DNA of 64,000 nucleotides from the NCBI RefSeq assembly GCF_029051685.1, contig NZ_JAACFT010000011.1, positions 62,001 through 126,000 of the forward strand. The letters run 5' to 3'. The DNA is from Bradyrhizobium sp. CSA207 (GTDB taxonomy: Bacteria; Pseudomonadota; Alphaproteobacteria; Rhizobiales; Xanthobacteraceae). Below, in pieces: positions 52,589 to 62,659 of the stretch; position 1 is the first letter of the stretch; the number at the start of each line of letters is the position of its first letter. A program made the position numbers and the translations under genes. The notes beneath the pieces are model-generated. The model did no database searches, was not told the origin of the DNA, and saw nothing but the letters and a program-made list of their open reading frames with translations.

Positions 52589-53274
52589 GTGCTGCTCCGA
52601 TCAAGGTTCTGGTCATCGACGACGAGCCGCCGATCCGCAAGCTGCTGCGGATGGGGCTGACGACGCAGGGTTATGAGATCCTGGAGGCGTCGAACGGCAA
52701 GATCGCGCTGGAAAAGCTCACCGAAGAGCCAGCGCTGATCATCCTCGATCTCGGCCTGCCCGATATCGGTGGTCATGAGCTGCTCCGCACCATTCGCGCC
52801 CGCAACGAAGCCGTGCCGATCGTGGTGCTGTCGAGCCGCGGCGACGAGGCCGGCAAGGTGCAGGCGCTCGATCTCGGCGCCGACGATTATCTGACGAAAC
52901 CGTTCGGCATGGACGAGCTCCTGGCGCGCCTGCGCGCCGCGCTGCGGCACCAGCTCCAGGTCCAGGGCGAGCGGCCGGCGTTCCGCAGCGGCGATCTCTC
53001 CGTCGATCTGGTGCGCCGCATCGTCAAGGTTGGTGAGCGCGACGTAAAACTGTCGCCGAAGGAATATGACCTTCTGCGCGTGCTGGTGCAGCACGCCGGC
53101 AAGGTGCTGACCCATCGCTTCCTGCTTAGGGAGCTCTGGGACGAACTGACGGATGCGCAATATCTGCGCGTCTATGTCCGCCAGCTCCGCCAGAAGATCG
53201 AAGCCGATCCGGAACGGCCGCAATATGTGCTGACCGAGACGGGGATCGGGTATCGGCTGAAGGCGGGGGACTAG
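52585..53274 (+). CDS. kdpE: Response regulator KdpE
   Basis: A 229-aa OmpR-type regulator. The receiver domain has the acidic pair 'VIDDEPPIRKLLRMGL', phospho-acceptor D55 in 'ALIILDLGLPDIGGHEL' and the switch lysine in 'ADDYLTKPFGMDELLARL'. The C-terminal winged helix reads 'LSPKEYDLLRVLVQHAGKVL' and 'YLRVYVRQLRQKIEADPERP'. Its start overlaps the kdpD stop by 4 bases. It should activate the kdp operon, possibly through the motifs upstream of 44872. Confidence 0.96.
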   Translation: MSAAPIKVLVIDDEPPIRKLLRMGLTTQGYEILEASNGKIALEKLTEEPALIILDLGLPDIGGHELLRTIRARNEAVPIVVLSSRGDEAGKVQALDLGADDYLTKPFGMDELLARLRAALRHQLQVQGERPAFRSGDLSVDLVRRIVKVGERDVKLSPKEYDLLRVLVQHAGKVLTHRFLLRELWDELTDAQYLRVYVRQLRQKIEADPERPQYVLTETGIGYRLKAGD

Positions 53275-53294
53275 CTATCCACGCGAGACGATCC

Positions 53295-53377
53295 GTCATT
53301 GCCGGGCTTGTCCCGGCCATCCACGCCTTGACGCGCGGCACGAAGAATGTGGATGCCCGGGACAAGCCCGGCATGAC
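53295..53377. repeat. Palindromic intergenic repeat (family C variant)
   Basis: Arms GTCATTGCCGGGCTTGTCCC and CGGGACAAGCCCGGCATGAC, with GGCCATCCACG and TGTGGATGCCC inside. It is nearly the same as the copy at 38349-38433. It lies between the convergent kdpE and ku genes. Confidence 0.85.
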
Positions 53378-53413
53378 GACTGAGATGGTGGCGCAAGCCT
53401 TCATCAACATCGT

Positions 53414-53489
53414 CATTGCGAGCGAAGCGAAGCAATCCAGAATCCCTCCACGGAGACAGACTGGATTGCTTCGCTTCGCTCGCAATGAC
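53414..53489. repeat. Palindromic intergenic repeat (family B)
   Basis: CATTGCGAGCGAAGCGAAGC and GCTTCGCTTCGCTCGCAATG form long outer arms, with AATCCAGA/ACTGGATT inside. It is a better-conserved copy of the repeat at 20007-20090. Confidence 0.88.
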
Positions 53490-53497
53490 GGAGCAAA

Positions 53498-54379
53498 TCA
53501 ACTCGCCTTGCGATGCCGCGCCGTCGAACGGTGCGCCTTTTTCGCGCCGCGATGCCGCCCCGTCGCCCGGCGCGCATGAGACTTGGCGGACTTTCCTCCG
53601 CCGCGTCCCTTCAAGCTCTGCTTCAGGGCATCCATCAGGCTGACGACGTTGCTCGGCCGCTCCTCGGGTTCCGGAAGCTCGATCTTCTTGCCACTGGCCT
53701 TCCGCTTTACCAGCGCCTTCAGCGCATCCTCATACTCGTCCTTGAATTTTCCGGGGTCGAAATGCGCGGCCTTGGTGTGGAGGATGTGGCCGGCGAGGTC
53801 GACCATGTCCTTGCTGATCTTCGGGCTCTTGATGTCGCCGAAGAACTGGTCCTCGTCGCGCAGCTCGTAGGGATAGCGCAGCGTGGTGCCGAGCAGGCCC
53901 TTGCCGAGCGGCTCAATCGCCATGACATGCTCGCGGTTGGTGAGCACGATCTTGGCGAGCGCGACGCGGTCCTGATCCTTCATGGCATCGCGGATCACGG
54001 CAAAGGCGTCGACCGCGGCCTTGCCGTCGGGCGCGATGTAATAGGGATGGTTGAGGTAGCGCTGGTCGATCTCCTCGCTCGGCACAAAGCTCTCGATGTC
54101 GATGGTGTGGTTGCTCTCGATCTGGACTGCCTCGAGCTCCTCCGGTTCGATCTCGACATATTTGCCCTTGCGCAGTTCGTAGCCGCGCCCCTTCTGGTCG
54201 CTCTCGACGACGTCGCCAGTCTCGGAATCGATCATCTGCTGCTTCAGCCGGTTCCCGGTCTCCCGGTTGATCAGGTGAAACCGGGTCTTTTCGGCCGCGG
54301 TCGAGGCGGGATAAAGCACGACCGGGCAGCTCACCAGAGAGAGCTTCAACGTCCCTTTCCAATAGGCGCGGGGAGCCAT
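53498..54379 (-). CDS. ku: Ku protein of non-homologous end joining
   Basis: A 293-aa bacterial Ku. The family start '[20 protein letters not shown]' is followed by '[19 protein letters not shown]' and '[20 protein letters not shown]', the ring-forming core, and '[20 protein letters not shown]' close to the C-terminus. The last 30 residues are rich in Lys, Arg and His, as in other rhizobial Ku proteins where a basic tail aids DNA binding. It binds broken DNA ends as a homodimer and recruits LigD, whose gene lies divergently 119 bases away. Confidence 0.95.
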   Translation of the reverse strand: MAPRAYWKGTLKLSLVSCPVVLYPASTAAEKTRFHLINRETGNRLKQQMIDSETGDVVESDQKGRGYELRKGKYVEIEPEELEAVQIESNHTIDIESFVPSEEIDQRYLNHPYYIAPDGKAAVDAFAVIRDAMKDQDRVALAKIVLTNREHVMAIEPLGKGLLGTTLRYPYELRDEDQFFGDIKSPKISKDMVDLAGHILHTKAAHFDPGKFKDEYEDALKALVKRKASGKKIELPEPEERPSNVVSLMDALKQSLKGRGGGKSAKSHARRATGRHRGAKKAHRSTARHRKAS

Positions 54380-54498
54380 TCCATTCTCCAGTGTTTTCAA
54401 GGCGTTTCGGAACTCCAACCCAGGTTCGGGGTTTTGGTTCCGGATGGGACTTTGGCCATGATAGGCTTGGAAACGCGCGCAAGAATGCAGGACCAATC

Positions 54499-57177
54499 GT
54501 GCTGAGAAACCTCTCCACCTATCGCAAGAAGCGGGACTTCGAGATCACGCCCGAGCCCTCAGGGGCGACGGCGGTCGCGCCGTCGAAGCAGCGGCGATTC
54601 GTGATTCAAAAGCACGATGCGACGCGGCTGCATTACGATCTGCGGCTGGAGTTCGACGGCGTCTTCAAGTCTTGGGCCGTGACGAAAGGGCCCTCGCTCG
54701 ACCCGCACGACAAGCGGCTGGCGGTCGAAGTCGAGGACCACCCGCTCGACTACGGCGACTTCGAAGGCACCATTCCGGAAGGCCAGTATGGCGGCGGCAC
54801 GGTGATGCTGTGGGACCGCGGCTATTGGGAGGCGGAGGATCCCGAACGCGGCTTCAAGAAGGGCGACCTGAAGTTCACCCTGCACGGCGACAAGCTGCAT
54901 GGCAGCTGGGTGCTGGTGCGGATGCGCAACGACCGCACCGGCGGCAAGCGCACCAACTGGCTCCTGATCAAGCATCGCGACGAGTATGCGCAAGAGGGTA
55001 AGGACAACACCGTTCTCGATGAAGACAGATCGGTCGCCTCCGGCCGTGCGATGGAGCAGATCGCAGAGGGCAAGGGCCGCGCACCAAAACACTTCATGGT
55101 GGCGAAGGGCGCCAAGGGCAAGGCCGATGCGATCTGGCAGTCCAATCGCGCCGAGGAGCCGAAAGCGCGTACCGTCAAGCCGGCGCCGCGCGCGGCGCTA
55201 AAGGGCGGCAAGAAAGCAACGAAGGCGGCGACCGCCAAAAAGGTCTCGGAGATGCCGGACTTCGTGGCGCCGCAGCTCTGCACGTCGGTCGAACGCCCGC
55301 CGGCCGGCGAAGGCTGGTGCCACGAGATCAAGTTCGACGGCTATCGCGTACAGCTTCGGGTCGAGGACGGCAACGCAACGCTGAAGACCCGCAAGGGTCT
55401 CGACTGGACCGACAAATTCGTCTCGATTGCGAAGGAAGCGGGCGCGCTGCCCGATATGATGATCGACGGCGAGATCGTCGCACTCGACCACCACGGCGCG
55501 CCGAATTTCTCCGCGCTTCAGGCCGCGCTGTCGGACGGTAAGTCCGAAGATCTCATCTTCTTTGCTTTCGATCTCTTGTTCGCGGAAGGTCTCGACTTCC
55601 GCCGCCTGCCGCTCGGCGAGCGCAAGGCGCGTCTCAAGGAACTCCTGGAAGCGCGCAAGCGGAAATCGACCCAGATTCGCTATGTCGAGCATTTCGAGAG
55701 CGGTGGCGACGCCGTGCTGCAATCGGCCTGCAAGCTCGAGCTCGAAGGGGTCGTGTCCAAGAAGCTCGACGCACCCTATCGCTCCGGCCGGACCGAAAGC
55801 TGGACCAAGGCAAAATGCCGGGCCGGCCATGAGGTCGTGATCGGCGGCTGGAAAACCACCAACGGCAAATTCCGCTCGCTGATGGCTGGCGTGCATCGCG
55901 GCGATCACCTCGCCTTTGTCGGCATGGTCGGTACCGGCTTCGGCGCTGACAAGGTGAAGCGCATCATGCCGCTGTTGAAGGCGGCAGAAGCCAAGCAAAG
56001 CCCATTCGGCGGCAAGAATGCGCCGAAGAAAACCCGCGAGGTGCACTGGCTGAGGCCGGAGCTCGTCGCGGAGATCGAGTTCGCCGGCTTCACCGCCGAC
56101 GGCAACGTTCGCCAGGCCGCCTTCAAGGGCCTGCGGCAGGACAAGCCGGCCGAGGAGGTCGAGGCGGAAACGCCCGTCGATACCGAGCTCGCCGAGCCTT
56201 CGGCCGACACGCGGACGAATTCGCGCGCGAAGCCGAAGTCCGCAGGGCGCTCGAAACAGAACGGCCAAAATGCCGAGGTGATGGGTGTCGTCATCTCCAA
56301 GCCGGACAAGGAGCTCTGGCCCGACGACGGTGATGGCGCGCCGGTCACCAAGCTGGATCTGGCGCGCTATCTCGAAGCCGTCGGTGAATGGATGATCGTT
56401 CATCTGAAGGGGCGGCCCTGCTCCCTGATCCGCGCGCCTGATGGCATCAAGGGCGAATGCTTCTTCCAACGCCACGCCATGCAGGGGACGTCGAATCTTC
56501 TGGAACTCGCAAGGGTCTCCGGCGATCGTAAGCCCTATCTGCAGATCGATCGCGTCGAGGGGCTCGCGGCCGTGGCGCAGATCGGCGGCGTCGAGCTGCA
56601 CCCCTGGAATTGTGCGCCTTACGCCTATGACACGCCGGGCCGGCTGGTATTCGACCTCGATCCCGCGCCGGATGTGGAATTTGCCGACGTGATCGAAGCG
56701 GCTAAGGAGATGCGGCAACGGCTGACCGATCTCGGGATGGACAGCTTTTGCAAAACCACCGGCGGCAAGGGCCTGCATGTCGTGGTGCCGTTGCTCTATG
56801 GCGCGCGCGACAAAGTCAGCTGGAAGGAAGCTAAGGCATTCGCGCAAGGCGTCTGCCAGTGGATGGCCGATGATGATCCCGAGCGCTATCTGCTGAACAT
56901 GTCGAAGAAGCTGCGCAACAGGAAAATCTTCCTCGACTATTTGCGCAATGATCGGATGTCGACGGCGGTGGCGCCGCTCTCGCCGCGCGCGCGCGATGGG
57001 GCGACCGTGTCGATGCCTGTCGCGTGGACGCAGGTGAAGAGCGACCTCGATCCGAAGCGATACACGTTACGGACCGTGCCGGGATTGCTGACGCGCTCGA
57101 AAGCATGGGAGGGCTATGACGATGCGGCTGCGCCGATCAAGGCGGCGATGAAGAAGCTCGCGGCGAAAGTGAAATAG
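54499..57177 (+). CDS. ligD: Multifunctional DNA ligase D (phosphoesterase-ligase-polymerase)
   Basis: An 892-aa protein with the domain order phosphoesterase, ligase, polymerase. The 3'-phosphoesterase (about 1-190) has '[20 protein letters not shown]' and '[12 protein letters not shown]'. The ATP-dependent ligase (about 245-560) has adenylated K278 in '[14 protein letters not shown]'. The primase-like polymerase (about 600-890) has '[14 protein letters not shown]' with the metal aspartates and '[12 protein letters not shown]'. I use GTG 54499, giving '[20 protein letters not shown]', the usual start; the frame is open 36 codons earlier. With Ku it performs two-component NHEJ. Confidence 0.95.
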   Translation: MLRNLSTYRKKRDFEITPEPSGATAVAPSKQRRFVIQKHDATRLHYDLRLEFDGVFKSWAVTKGPSLDPHDKRLAVEVEDHPLDYGDFEGTIPEGQYGGGTVMLWDRGYWEAEDPERGFKKGDLKFTLHGDKLHGSWVLVRMRNDRTGGKRTNWLLIKHRDEYAQEGKDNTVLDEDRSVASGRAMEQIAEGKGRAPKHFMVAKGAKGKADAIWQSNRAEEPKARTVKPAPRAALKGGKKATKAATAKKVSEMPDFVAPQLCTSVERPPAGEGWCHEIKFDGYRVQLRVEDGNATLKTRKGLDWTDKFVSIAKEAGALPDMMIDGEIVALDHHGAPNFSALQAALSDGKSEDLIFFAFDLLFAEGLDFRRLPLGERKARLKELLEARKRKSTQIRYVEHFESGGDAVLQSACKLELEGVVSKKLDAPYRSGRTESWTKAKCRAGHEVVIGGWKTTNGKFRSLMAGVHRGDHLAFVGMVGTGFGADKVKRIMPLLKAAEAKQSPFGGKNAPKKTREVHWLRPELVAEIEFAGFTADGNVRQAAFKGLRQDKPAEEVEAETPVDTELAEPSADTRTNSRAKPKSAGRSKQNGQNAEVMGVVISKPDKELWPDDGDGAPVTKLDLARYLEAVGEWMIVHLKGRPCSLIRAPDGIKGECFFQRHAMQGTSNLLELARVSGDRKPYLQIDRVEGLAAVAQIGGVELHPWNCAPYAYDTPGRLVFDLDPAPDVEFADVIEAAKEMRQRLTDLGMDSFCKTTGGKGLHVVVPLLYGARDKVSWKEAKAFAQGVCQWMADDDPERYLLNMSKKLRNRKIFLDYLRNDRMSTAVAPLSPRARDGATVSMPVAWTQVKSDLDPKRYTLRTVPGLLTRSKAWEGYDDAAAPIKAAMKKLAAKVK

Positions 57178-57186
57178 ATGAAGTAG

Positions 57187-57217
57187 GGTGGGTTCCGCTC
57201 CTAGCAGCGAACCCACC
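57187..57217. terminator. Bidirectional hairpin after ligD
   Basis: GGTGGGTT-C-CGCT pairs with AGCG-AACCCACC (12 bp with one bulged C) around a 6-base loop, 10 bases after the ligD stop and between it and the minus-strand DUF3309 gene. Confidence 0.7.
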
Positions 57218-57232
57218 GGACGACGCTGGCGG

Positions 57233-57397
57233 CTAGATCCGTCCGAGCAAAAGCAGGATCAGCAGGATGATGATCACGAGCCCGAGACCGCCGCCGCCGT
57301 AATAGCCGGTGCCGTAGAACGGCCCGCCGCCGATGCCGCTGAAGCCGCCAAGCAGGGCGATGACCAGGATGATCAGAATAATTGTACCAATAGACAT
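57233..57397 (-). CDS. DUF3309 small membrane protein
   Basis: A 54-aa protein with two hydrophobic segments, 'TIILIILVIALLGGFSGIGG' and 'LGLVIIILLILLLLGRI', joined by a Gly/Tyr-rich loop (GGPFYGTGYYGGGG). This is the compact pattern of DUF3309, common in rhizobia, of unknown function. ATG 57397 follows GGAGGAG. Confidence 0.85.
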   Translation of the reverse strand: MSIGTIILIILVIALLGGFSGIGGGPFYGTGYYGGGGLGLVIIILLILLLLGRI

Positions 57398-57556
57398 GCG
57401 AATCTCCTCCAGCCCTTCGTGGAAAGGGTTGTGTTTGTCCGTTGTGCTCACGGCAACTTGCCGCAGGTTTGAAAGTTCCGCAGGGTGAAGCGCGTGGAAC
57501 CTTTGCCTGTGCGGCCGAGATAATGAGTTGAGGATCAATCAGCGCGGGGCAGGATC

Positions 57557-57874
57557 ATGTCGGCACCGTTCGTCGTTTCAATTCCCCATCGTCTCGGCCG
57601 CGAAGAGGCGGTGCGCCGGCTCAAGAGCGGCCTGGGTCGTGCCGCAGCCAGTATTCCGGTGATGCAGGTCGAGGAGGAGCGCTGGAGCGGCGACACCATG
57701 AATTTCCGCATCCGTGCGCTCGGGCAGATCGCAAGCGGACAGGTCGACGTCAGCGACGATAACGTTAGGGTCGAGGTGATGCTGCCGTGGCTGTTGCAGC
57801 GTTTCGCCGAAATGGCGCAGGCCACGATCCGCAAGCGCGGGCAATTGCTGCTGACGAAGGACGGCGGGAAATAG
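57557..57874 (+). CDS. Polyhydroxyalkanoic-acid-system (PHA_gran_rgn) family protein
   Basis: A 105-aa protein beginning 'FVVSIPHRLGREEAVRRLKS' with 'WSGDTMNFRIRALGQIASGQ' and 'VRVEVMLPWLLQRFAEMAQA', the pattern of the PHA granule-region family. Members lie near PHA genes in many proteobacteria and may affect granule formation. No phaC or phasin is in this window, so the link is by family only. Confidence 0.75.
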   Translation: MSAPFVVSIPHRLGREEAVRRLKSGLGRAAASIPVMQVEEERWSGDTMNFRIRALGQIASGQVDVSDDNVRVEVMLPWLLQRFAEMAQATIRKRGQLLLTKDGGK

Positions 57875-57912
57875 AGCATGATGAGATTACAGTCCGTCGG
57901 CGCTGTGCCGTT

Positions 57913-58066
57913 CACCTCGCCCCAGCGGGGAGAGGTCGGATTGCGCCTGGCGATGCGAAGCATCGTCCAGTGCAATCCGGGTGAGGGGCCGCGGCACCCA
58001 GTGAGACCGTAACCCCTCACCCGGATCGCATCTTTCGATGCGATCCGACCTCTCCAGGGAGAGGTG
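57913..58066. repeat. Large palindromic intergenic repeat (family D)
   Basis: Outer arms CACCTCGCCCCAGCGGGGAG and TCTCCAGGGAGAGGTG hold inner pairs GGTCGGATTGCGCC.../...GCATCTTTCGATGCGATCCG and CCGGGTGAGGGG/CCCCTCACCCGG. It is about 150 bases long and would fold into a cross-like RNA. It lies downstream of the PHA-family gene, between convergent genes. Confidence 0.8.
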
Positions 58067-58119
58067 ATCGAACTCCGCCGGGCTCACCGATTCAACACAG
58101 ACTCATCCCGCAGTAGCCT

Positions 58120-60903
58120 TCAATGGCGGGCGCGCTGTCGTGCAGGCTTTAACGCGCCTGTCGTACGCGCCGCGATGACAACAGCGGGGAAATCGCGAAG
58201 AGCCTGCGCAATCGGCAATTCATTGCCGGCGAGGCCTGTCGCTGCATGGCCCGTGATATCGACCGTTGCGTCAAATTCCTCAAGCACCGGCCATTCCCGC
58301 CCCGCTTGCGTGAACGGCGCAAACCGGCGCCCCACCACGACGATTGCGGCGGCGCGGCCGCGCCGGCGGGCGAAGGCGATGACATGGTCGGCGTGCGCGC
58401 CGCGCACTTGCAGCGGCCGGTAGTCGCCCTGCGTGAAGATTTCGGCGAGTTCGTTGCGCAGCTTGAGGAGGTGCCGCGTCCAAGCCAGCTTGAGCCGGCC
58501 ATCCGGCCATGCCTTGATCAGGCCGGACCAGTCCGGAGTTTCCAGCGATGCCAGCGCCGCGCGCCGGGCAGCAAAATCCACCGGGCGGCGATTGTCGGGA
58601 TCGACCAGCGACAGATCCCAGAATTCGGTGCCCTGGTAGAAGTCCGGGACGCCCGGCAGCGTTGCCTTGAGCGTGAGCTGGCTCAGCGAGTTCAACGCGC
58701 CGAGCAGCGCGACGCGGCGCGCCAAGATTTGCAGCGCCTCCAGGAATTCGCCCGACTGCGCAGGATCGAGGATCTTGGCGACGAAGTCCCCTATGCCCGC
58801 CTCGTAGGTCTCATGCGGGTTGAGCCAGCTCGTCTCCTCCTTGCCTTCGCGCGCGGCCTTGAGCCCGTAAGCCTGGATGCGCTCGACGAAGCCGGCATCT
58901 GGTCCCTCAAGCGGCCATGCGCCGAGCAGGGTCTGGTAGAGCATGTATTCGAATGTCGCCGATGGTGCGCGCAGATTGCCGCGCAGCGCGAGGTGCGGTG
59001 CGTTCAATACCTTCCAGCGCGCCACCGCGCTGGTCCACTCGCCGGGGATCTCGCTGAGCGCGGCGATCCGCGCGCGGGCATCCTCGCCGCGCTTGGTGTC
59101 GTGGGTGGCGGTCGCGGTCATGCCGTGCGGCCATTCCCTGGCGCGGGCCTGCATAGCGTCGTGGAAGGCGGAAATCGCAAGGCCGGTGCTCGCAGGATCG
59201 CCGCCGACCTCATTCAGCGCGAGCAGCCGGTGGAACTGATAGAAGGCGGTGTCCTCCAGCGACTTCGCCATCATCGGCCCGGTGAACTGCTGCACCTTCA
59301 GCGCGAAGCGGCGCACCCGCGGGGCGCTGTGTGGGGGACGGCCGGGCTTGAGCAGGTCCATGGTGAGGGCATCGCGCAGGAAGTCGAAGATGCCCTCGTC
59401 CGCGGCGAACCACTCTGTACGTGCCCGCGCGATTGTCTCGTCGATCAGCTTGCGGTCGTGCGCCGTCGGTGCGCTGGTCGTGAGATAGGTGCGATAGACC
59501 GGGAAATGCAGCACATAGAGTTCGAGCGCCTGCCGCAGGCTGTCGGCCGAGAAGTCGCGGGTCGAGTAGTGGCCGTTGGCGATGCGCGCGAGCAGCCGCG
59601 TCAGCACGGTGAATTCGCTGGTCAGCAGCGTCTCCAGCACGCGCCGCTTGGCGTCCTTGACGTAAGGCGCAAGCCGCGGCGGCCGGTTGCTGACCTGCCG
59701 CCAGGTCTCGTCCAGCGCTTCCAGTCCCTTGGGATCGACCAGCACGTGGGTGATGACGTTCATCCACTCGTAACCGGTGGTGCCTTGAACGCCGGCAAAG
59801 TGCGGCAGGCGCTCGTGCTCGCACAGGATCTTCTCGATGACGGTATAGAACGGCTTGGTCGGGCCTTGCGCGTCACGCACCAGCCGGCGCAGCCGCTGGC
59901 AATATTGCGCGGGGTCGCGCAGGCCGTCGATGTGGTCGAGGCGAATGCCTTGCAATTTTCCGTCGGCGACCAATTGCTTCACCAGCCTGTGGGTGGCCGC
60001 GAACGTACCGGGATCCTCGACACGCAACCCGGCGAGCCCGTTGACGTCGAAGAAGCGGCGATAGTTGATGTCGCTGGAGGCAAGCCGCCAGTGGCCGAGT
60101 TTGTAGTGCTGACGCTCCAGCAGATGATGCAGCGCCAGGGTCGGCGCCGGCCGGTCCTTTGCCGCGCGATAGGCACCAAGGCCGCGGGCGATGATATCGG
60201 CACCTCCCCCGATCTCCCTGAGCTCGCTCTTGAAGGCGGGGGCTTCCTTGCGATTGGGACGGCGCAGTCCCGTGTAGCGCGCCGCAAGCGCGAGCATGCG
60301 CTGGCCCGCTTCCGTCCCGGCGGCGTCAGCCTCCTTCACGATCATCCGCAGCATCTCGCCATAGCGCTCCGGCGCGATCGGCAGGCGATGCTCGAAATAC
60401 CAGGCGGAAAAACTGCCATCGTCGGAATCGTAGCGTAATTCGATCTCACCGCGCTCGAGCGCGTCGCCATAGGACGAGCCGAGGATCGGCAGCAGCACGC
60501 CGCCGCGGGCGCGGTGGGGCAGCAGGTCCCAGTCGATGTCGAAGGCGACCGCGTGCGGCGAATTTGGTCCCCATTCCAGCACGTCCAGCCACCAGGGATT
60601 GTCGGCAAAATGCACGCCGACATGGTTGGGCACGAAATCGATGATGAGGCCGAGATCGTGCGTGGCCAGCGCCGCGCTCAGCCGCGCGAAGCCGGCCTCG
60701 CCGCCGAGCTCGGGACTGAACTGGCTGTGATCGACGGTGTCGTAACCGTGCGTCGATCCCTTGCGGGCCTTCATCACCGGCGAGGTATAGAGATGCGTGA
60801 TCCCCAGCGCCTTCAGGTAAGGCACCACCGCGGCGGCCTTGTCGAAATCGAAATCCGCGGTGAGTTGGAGGCGGTAGGTTGCAAGGGGAATGGCCGGAGG
60901 CAT
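58120..60903 (-). CDS. treY: Malto-oligosyltrehalose synthase
   Basis: A 927-aa GH13 protein that converts the reducing-end alpha-1,4 bond of maltodextrin to the alpha,alpha-1,1 bond. Typical blocks are 'LATYRLQLTADFDFDKAAAV' near the start, 'ALGITHLYTSPVMKARKGST', 'HGYDTVDHSQFSPELGGE', 'LIIDFVPNHVG', nucleophile region 'GIRLDHIDGLRDP', and 'TATHDTKRGEDARARIAALS'. The length is usual for TreY. It lies 1 base after treZ, in one operon with treZ and treX. Confidence 0.95.
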   Translation of the reverse strand: MPPAIPLATYRLQLTADFDFDKAAAVVPYLKALGITHLYTSPVMKARKGSTHGYDTVDHSQFSPELGGEAGFARLSAALATHDLGLIIDFVPNHVGVHFADNPWWLDVLEWGPNSPHAVAFDIDWDLLPHRARGGVLLPILGSSYGDALERGEIELRYDSDDGSFSAWYFEHRLPIAPERYGEMLRMIVKEADAAGTEAGQRMLALAARYTGLRRPNRKEAPAFKSELREIGGGADIIARGLGAYRAAKDRPAPTLALHHLLERQHYKLGHWRLASSDINYRRFFDVNGLAGLRVEDPGTFAATHRLVKQLVADGKLQGIRLDHIDGLRDPAQYCQRLRRLVRDAQGPTKPFYTVIEKILCEHERLPHFAGVQGTTGYEWMNVITHVLVDPKGLEALDETWRQVSNRPPRLAPYVKDAKRRVLETLLTSEFTVLTRLLARIANGHYSTRDFSADSLRQALELYVLHFPVYRTYLTTSAPTAHDRKLIDETIARARTEWFAADEGIFDFLRDALTMDLLKPGRPPHSAPRVRRFALKVQQFTGPMMAKSLEDTAFYQFHRLLALNEVGGDPASTGLAISAFHDAMQARAREWPHGMTATATHDTKRGEDARARIAALSEIPGEWTSAVARWKVLNAPHLALRGNLRAPSATFEYMLYQTLLGAWPLEGPDAGFVERIQAYGLKAAREGKEETSWLNPHETYEAGIGDFVAKILDPAQSGEFLEALQILARRVALLGALNSLSQLTLKATLPGVPDFYQGTEFWDLSLVDPDNRRPVDFAARRAALASLETPDWSGLIKAWPDGRLKLAWTRHLLKLRNELAEIFTQGDYRPLQVRGAHADHVIAFARRRGRAAAIVVVGRRFAPFTQAGREWPVLEEFDATVDITGHAATGLAGNELPIAQALRDFPAVVIAARTTGALKPARQRARH

Positions 60904-60904
60904 G

Positions 60905-62659
60905 TTAACCTCCGAGACGCCAGACCACCGACCAGGGCGGAAGCCGATCGCCGGCCGCGCCGCCCCAGATCGGCGTGCCCGCGTTATTGCTGGAATGCGC
61001 GATCTCCCGATCGGACAGATTGGCCGTCAGGCGCAGCATCGTTCCGTCGCCCATGCGCCAATGCGCGGCGAGCAAGCCGTTGTCAGCTGCCTCGGCATCG
61101 CCGAAGATCGCGCCCTTCAGCCGCGGCGCGATTTCCTTGCGACGGAGCGCGAGCAGGTCTCGCACCAGAGCGAGCCGCGCATCCTGCTCCGGCGTGTGGC
61201 CGGTCCAGTCGAGCACGGCCGATTTCAGCGTCGCGGGGTCGAGCGGGTCGGGCACCTCGTCGCCGTATTTCTCATAGGCCCAAGCATATTCCTGCCGGCG
61301 GCCCTTGCGCACGGCATCGGCGAGCCCGCCCTGGAAGTCGCAGAAGAACGGGAAGGGTGCTGTCGAGCCCCATTCCTCGCCCATGAACAGCATTGGTATC
61401 ATGGGAGCCAGAAGCGTCACCGCCAGCGCAGTCTCGACCTGCTGCGGCGATGCCAGGCTTTCAAGCCGGTCGCCCAGCGGGCGGTTGCCGATCTGGTCGT
61501 GGTTCTGGAGGAAATTCACAAAGGTGGCCGGCGGCAGCTCACCGCTCGGCTCGCCACGCGGCTTCTTGCCCCAGAATTCCGAGATTTCGCCCTGGTAGAC
61601 GAAGCCGGACGCCAGCGCACGCGCGAGATCCATGCGCGGCGTCTGGTAGTCGGCATAGTAGCCGGCGAGTTCGCCGGTCAGCATCACGTGCCAGACGTGA
61701 TGGTAGTCGTCGTTCCACTGCGCACGATATTTGCCGTTCGGCGGATCCTGCGCGGCATCGAGCAGGCTTGCGCGATTGTCGCCGTTCTCCAGCACCAGAT
61801 GGATGTGCCGCCCGGTCGCCTTGGCGAGTTCGCCGGTAGCGACGCTGAGATCCTGCAGCATCGACTGCTCGCCGGGGATCGCCATGATATGGTTGGCGGC
61901 GTCCAGCCGCAGGCCGTCGAAGCGGTAGTCGGTGAGCCAGGACAGTGCGTTCTCGACCGCAAATGCGCGCACCTGCGGCAGCCGATAATCGATCGCGCTG
62001 CCCCACGGTGTGTGGGCGTCGGTGAAGAAGGTCGGCGCGTAGCGGCCGAGGTAATTTCCTTCGGGGCCGAAGTGATTGTAGACCACGTCGAGAAACACCA
62101 TCAGCCCGCGCAGATGCGCTTCGTCGATCAGCGTCTTCAGGTCTTCCGGACGGCCATAGGCGTTGTCGGGCGCATACCACAGCACGCCGTCATAGCCCCA
62201 GCCGCGCCGGCCCGCGAAATCCGCAAGCGGCATCAATTCCAGCGCGGTGATGCCGGTCGCAACGAGATGATCGAGCCTGCCGATCATGGCGCGGTAAGTG
62301 CCCTCCGCCGTGAACGTGCCGACATGCGTCTCGATCAGCACCGTCTCTTCCCAGGGACGGCCGCGCCAATCGCGCGCGCGCCACGTGAAGGCGTCATGAT
62401 CGACCACCTCGCTCGGACCGAACACGTCCTCGGGCTGGAACGCCGAGGCGGGATCGGGCACGTCGATCTCGTCGTCGATTCTGAACTTGTAGGCGCTGCC
62501 GGCGGTCAGGCCGGAAATGTCAGCCACGTACCAGCCATCCTGCCGGCGCTGCATCGCATGCCTCCTGTCGAGCAGGAGATCGACGCGTCTTGCCGCCGGG
62601 GCCCATAGCCGGAACGATACACCGTCCTTCGTCGGCCTGGCGCCGAAGGATGGCCTCAT
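60905..62659 (-). CDS. treZ: Malto-oligosyltrehalose trehalohydrolase
   Basis: A 584-aa GH13 enzyme that releases free trehalose from malto-oligosyltrehalose. An N-terminal carbohydrate-module-like domain ('VSFRLWAPAARRVDLLLDRR') precedes the barrel with 'VETHVGTFTAEGTYRAMI'-type start, 'IELMPLADF'-like strand, 'GLMVFLDVVYNHFGPEGNYL', nucleophile region 'DGLRLDAANHI', 'LVLENGDNRAS' with the acid/base, and 'QNHDQIGNRPLGDRL'. Its start overlaps the treX stop by 3-4 bases, so the operon order is treX-treZ-treY. Confidence 0.95.
   Translation of the reverse strand: MRPSFGARPTKDGVSFRLWAPAARRVDLLLDRRHAMQRRQDGWYVADISGLTAGSAYKFRIDDEIDVPDPASAFQPEDVFGPSEVVDHDAFTWRARDWRGRPWEETVLIETHVGTFTAEGTYRAMIGRLDHLVATGITALELMPLADFAGRRGWGYDGVLWYAPDNAYGRPEDLKTLIDEAHLRGLMVFLDVVYNHFGPEGNYLGRYAPTFFTDAHTPWGSAIDYRLPQVRAFAVENALSWLTDYRFDGLRLDAANHIMAIPGEQSMLQDLSVATGELAKATGRHIHLVLENGDNRASLLDAAQDPPNGKYRAQWNDDYHHVWHVMLTGELAGYYADYQTPRMDLARALASGFVYQGEISEFWGKKPRGEPSGELPPATFVNFLQNHDQIGNRPLGDRLESLASPQQVETALAVTLLAPMIPMLFMGEEWGSTAPFPFFCDFQGGLADAVRKGRRQEYAWAYEKYGDEVPDPLDPATLKSAVLDWTGHTPEQDARLALVRDLLALRRKEIAPRLKGAIFGDAEAADNGLLAAHWRMGDGTMLRLTANLSDREIAHSSNNAGTPIWGGAAGDRLPPWSVVWRLGG

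Noticed and set aside
58246..62608. Long plus-strand frames opposite treY and treZ
   Set aside because: Both are shadows of clear GH13 genes; the products have no recognisable fold.
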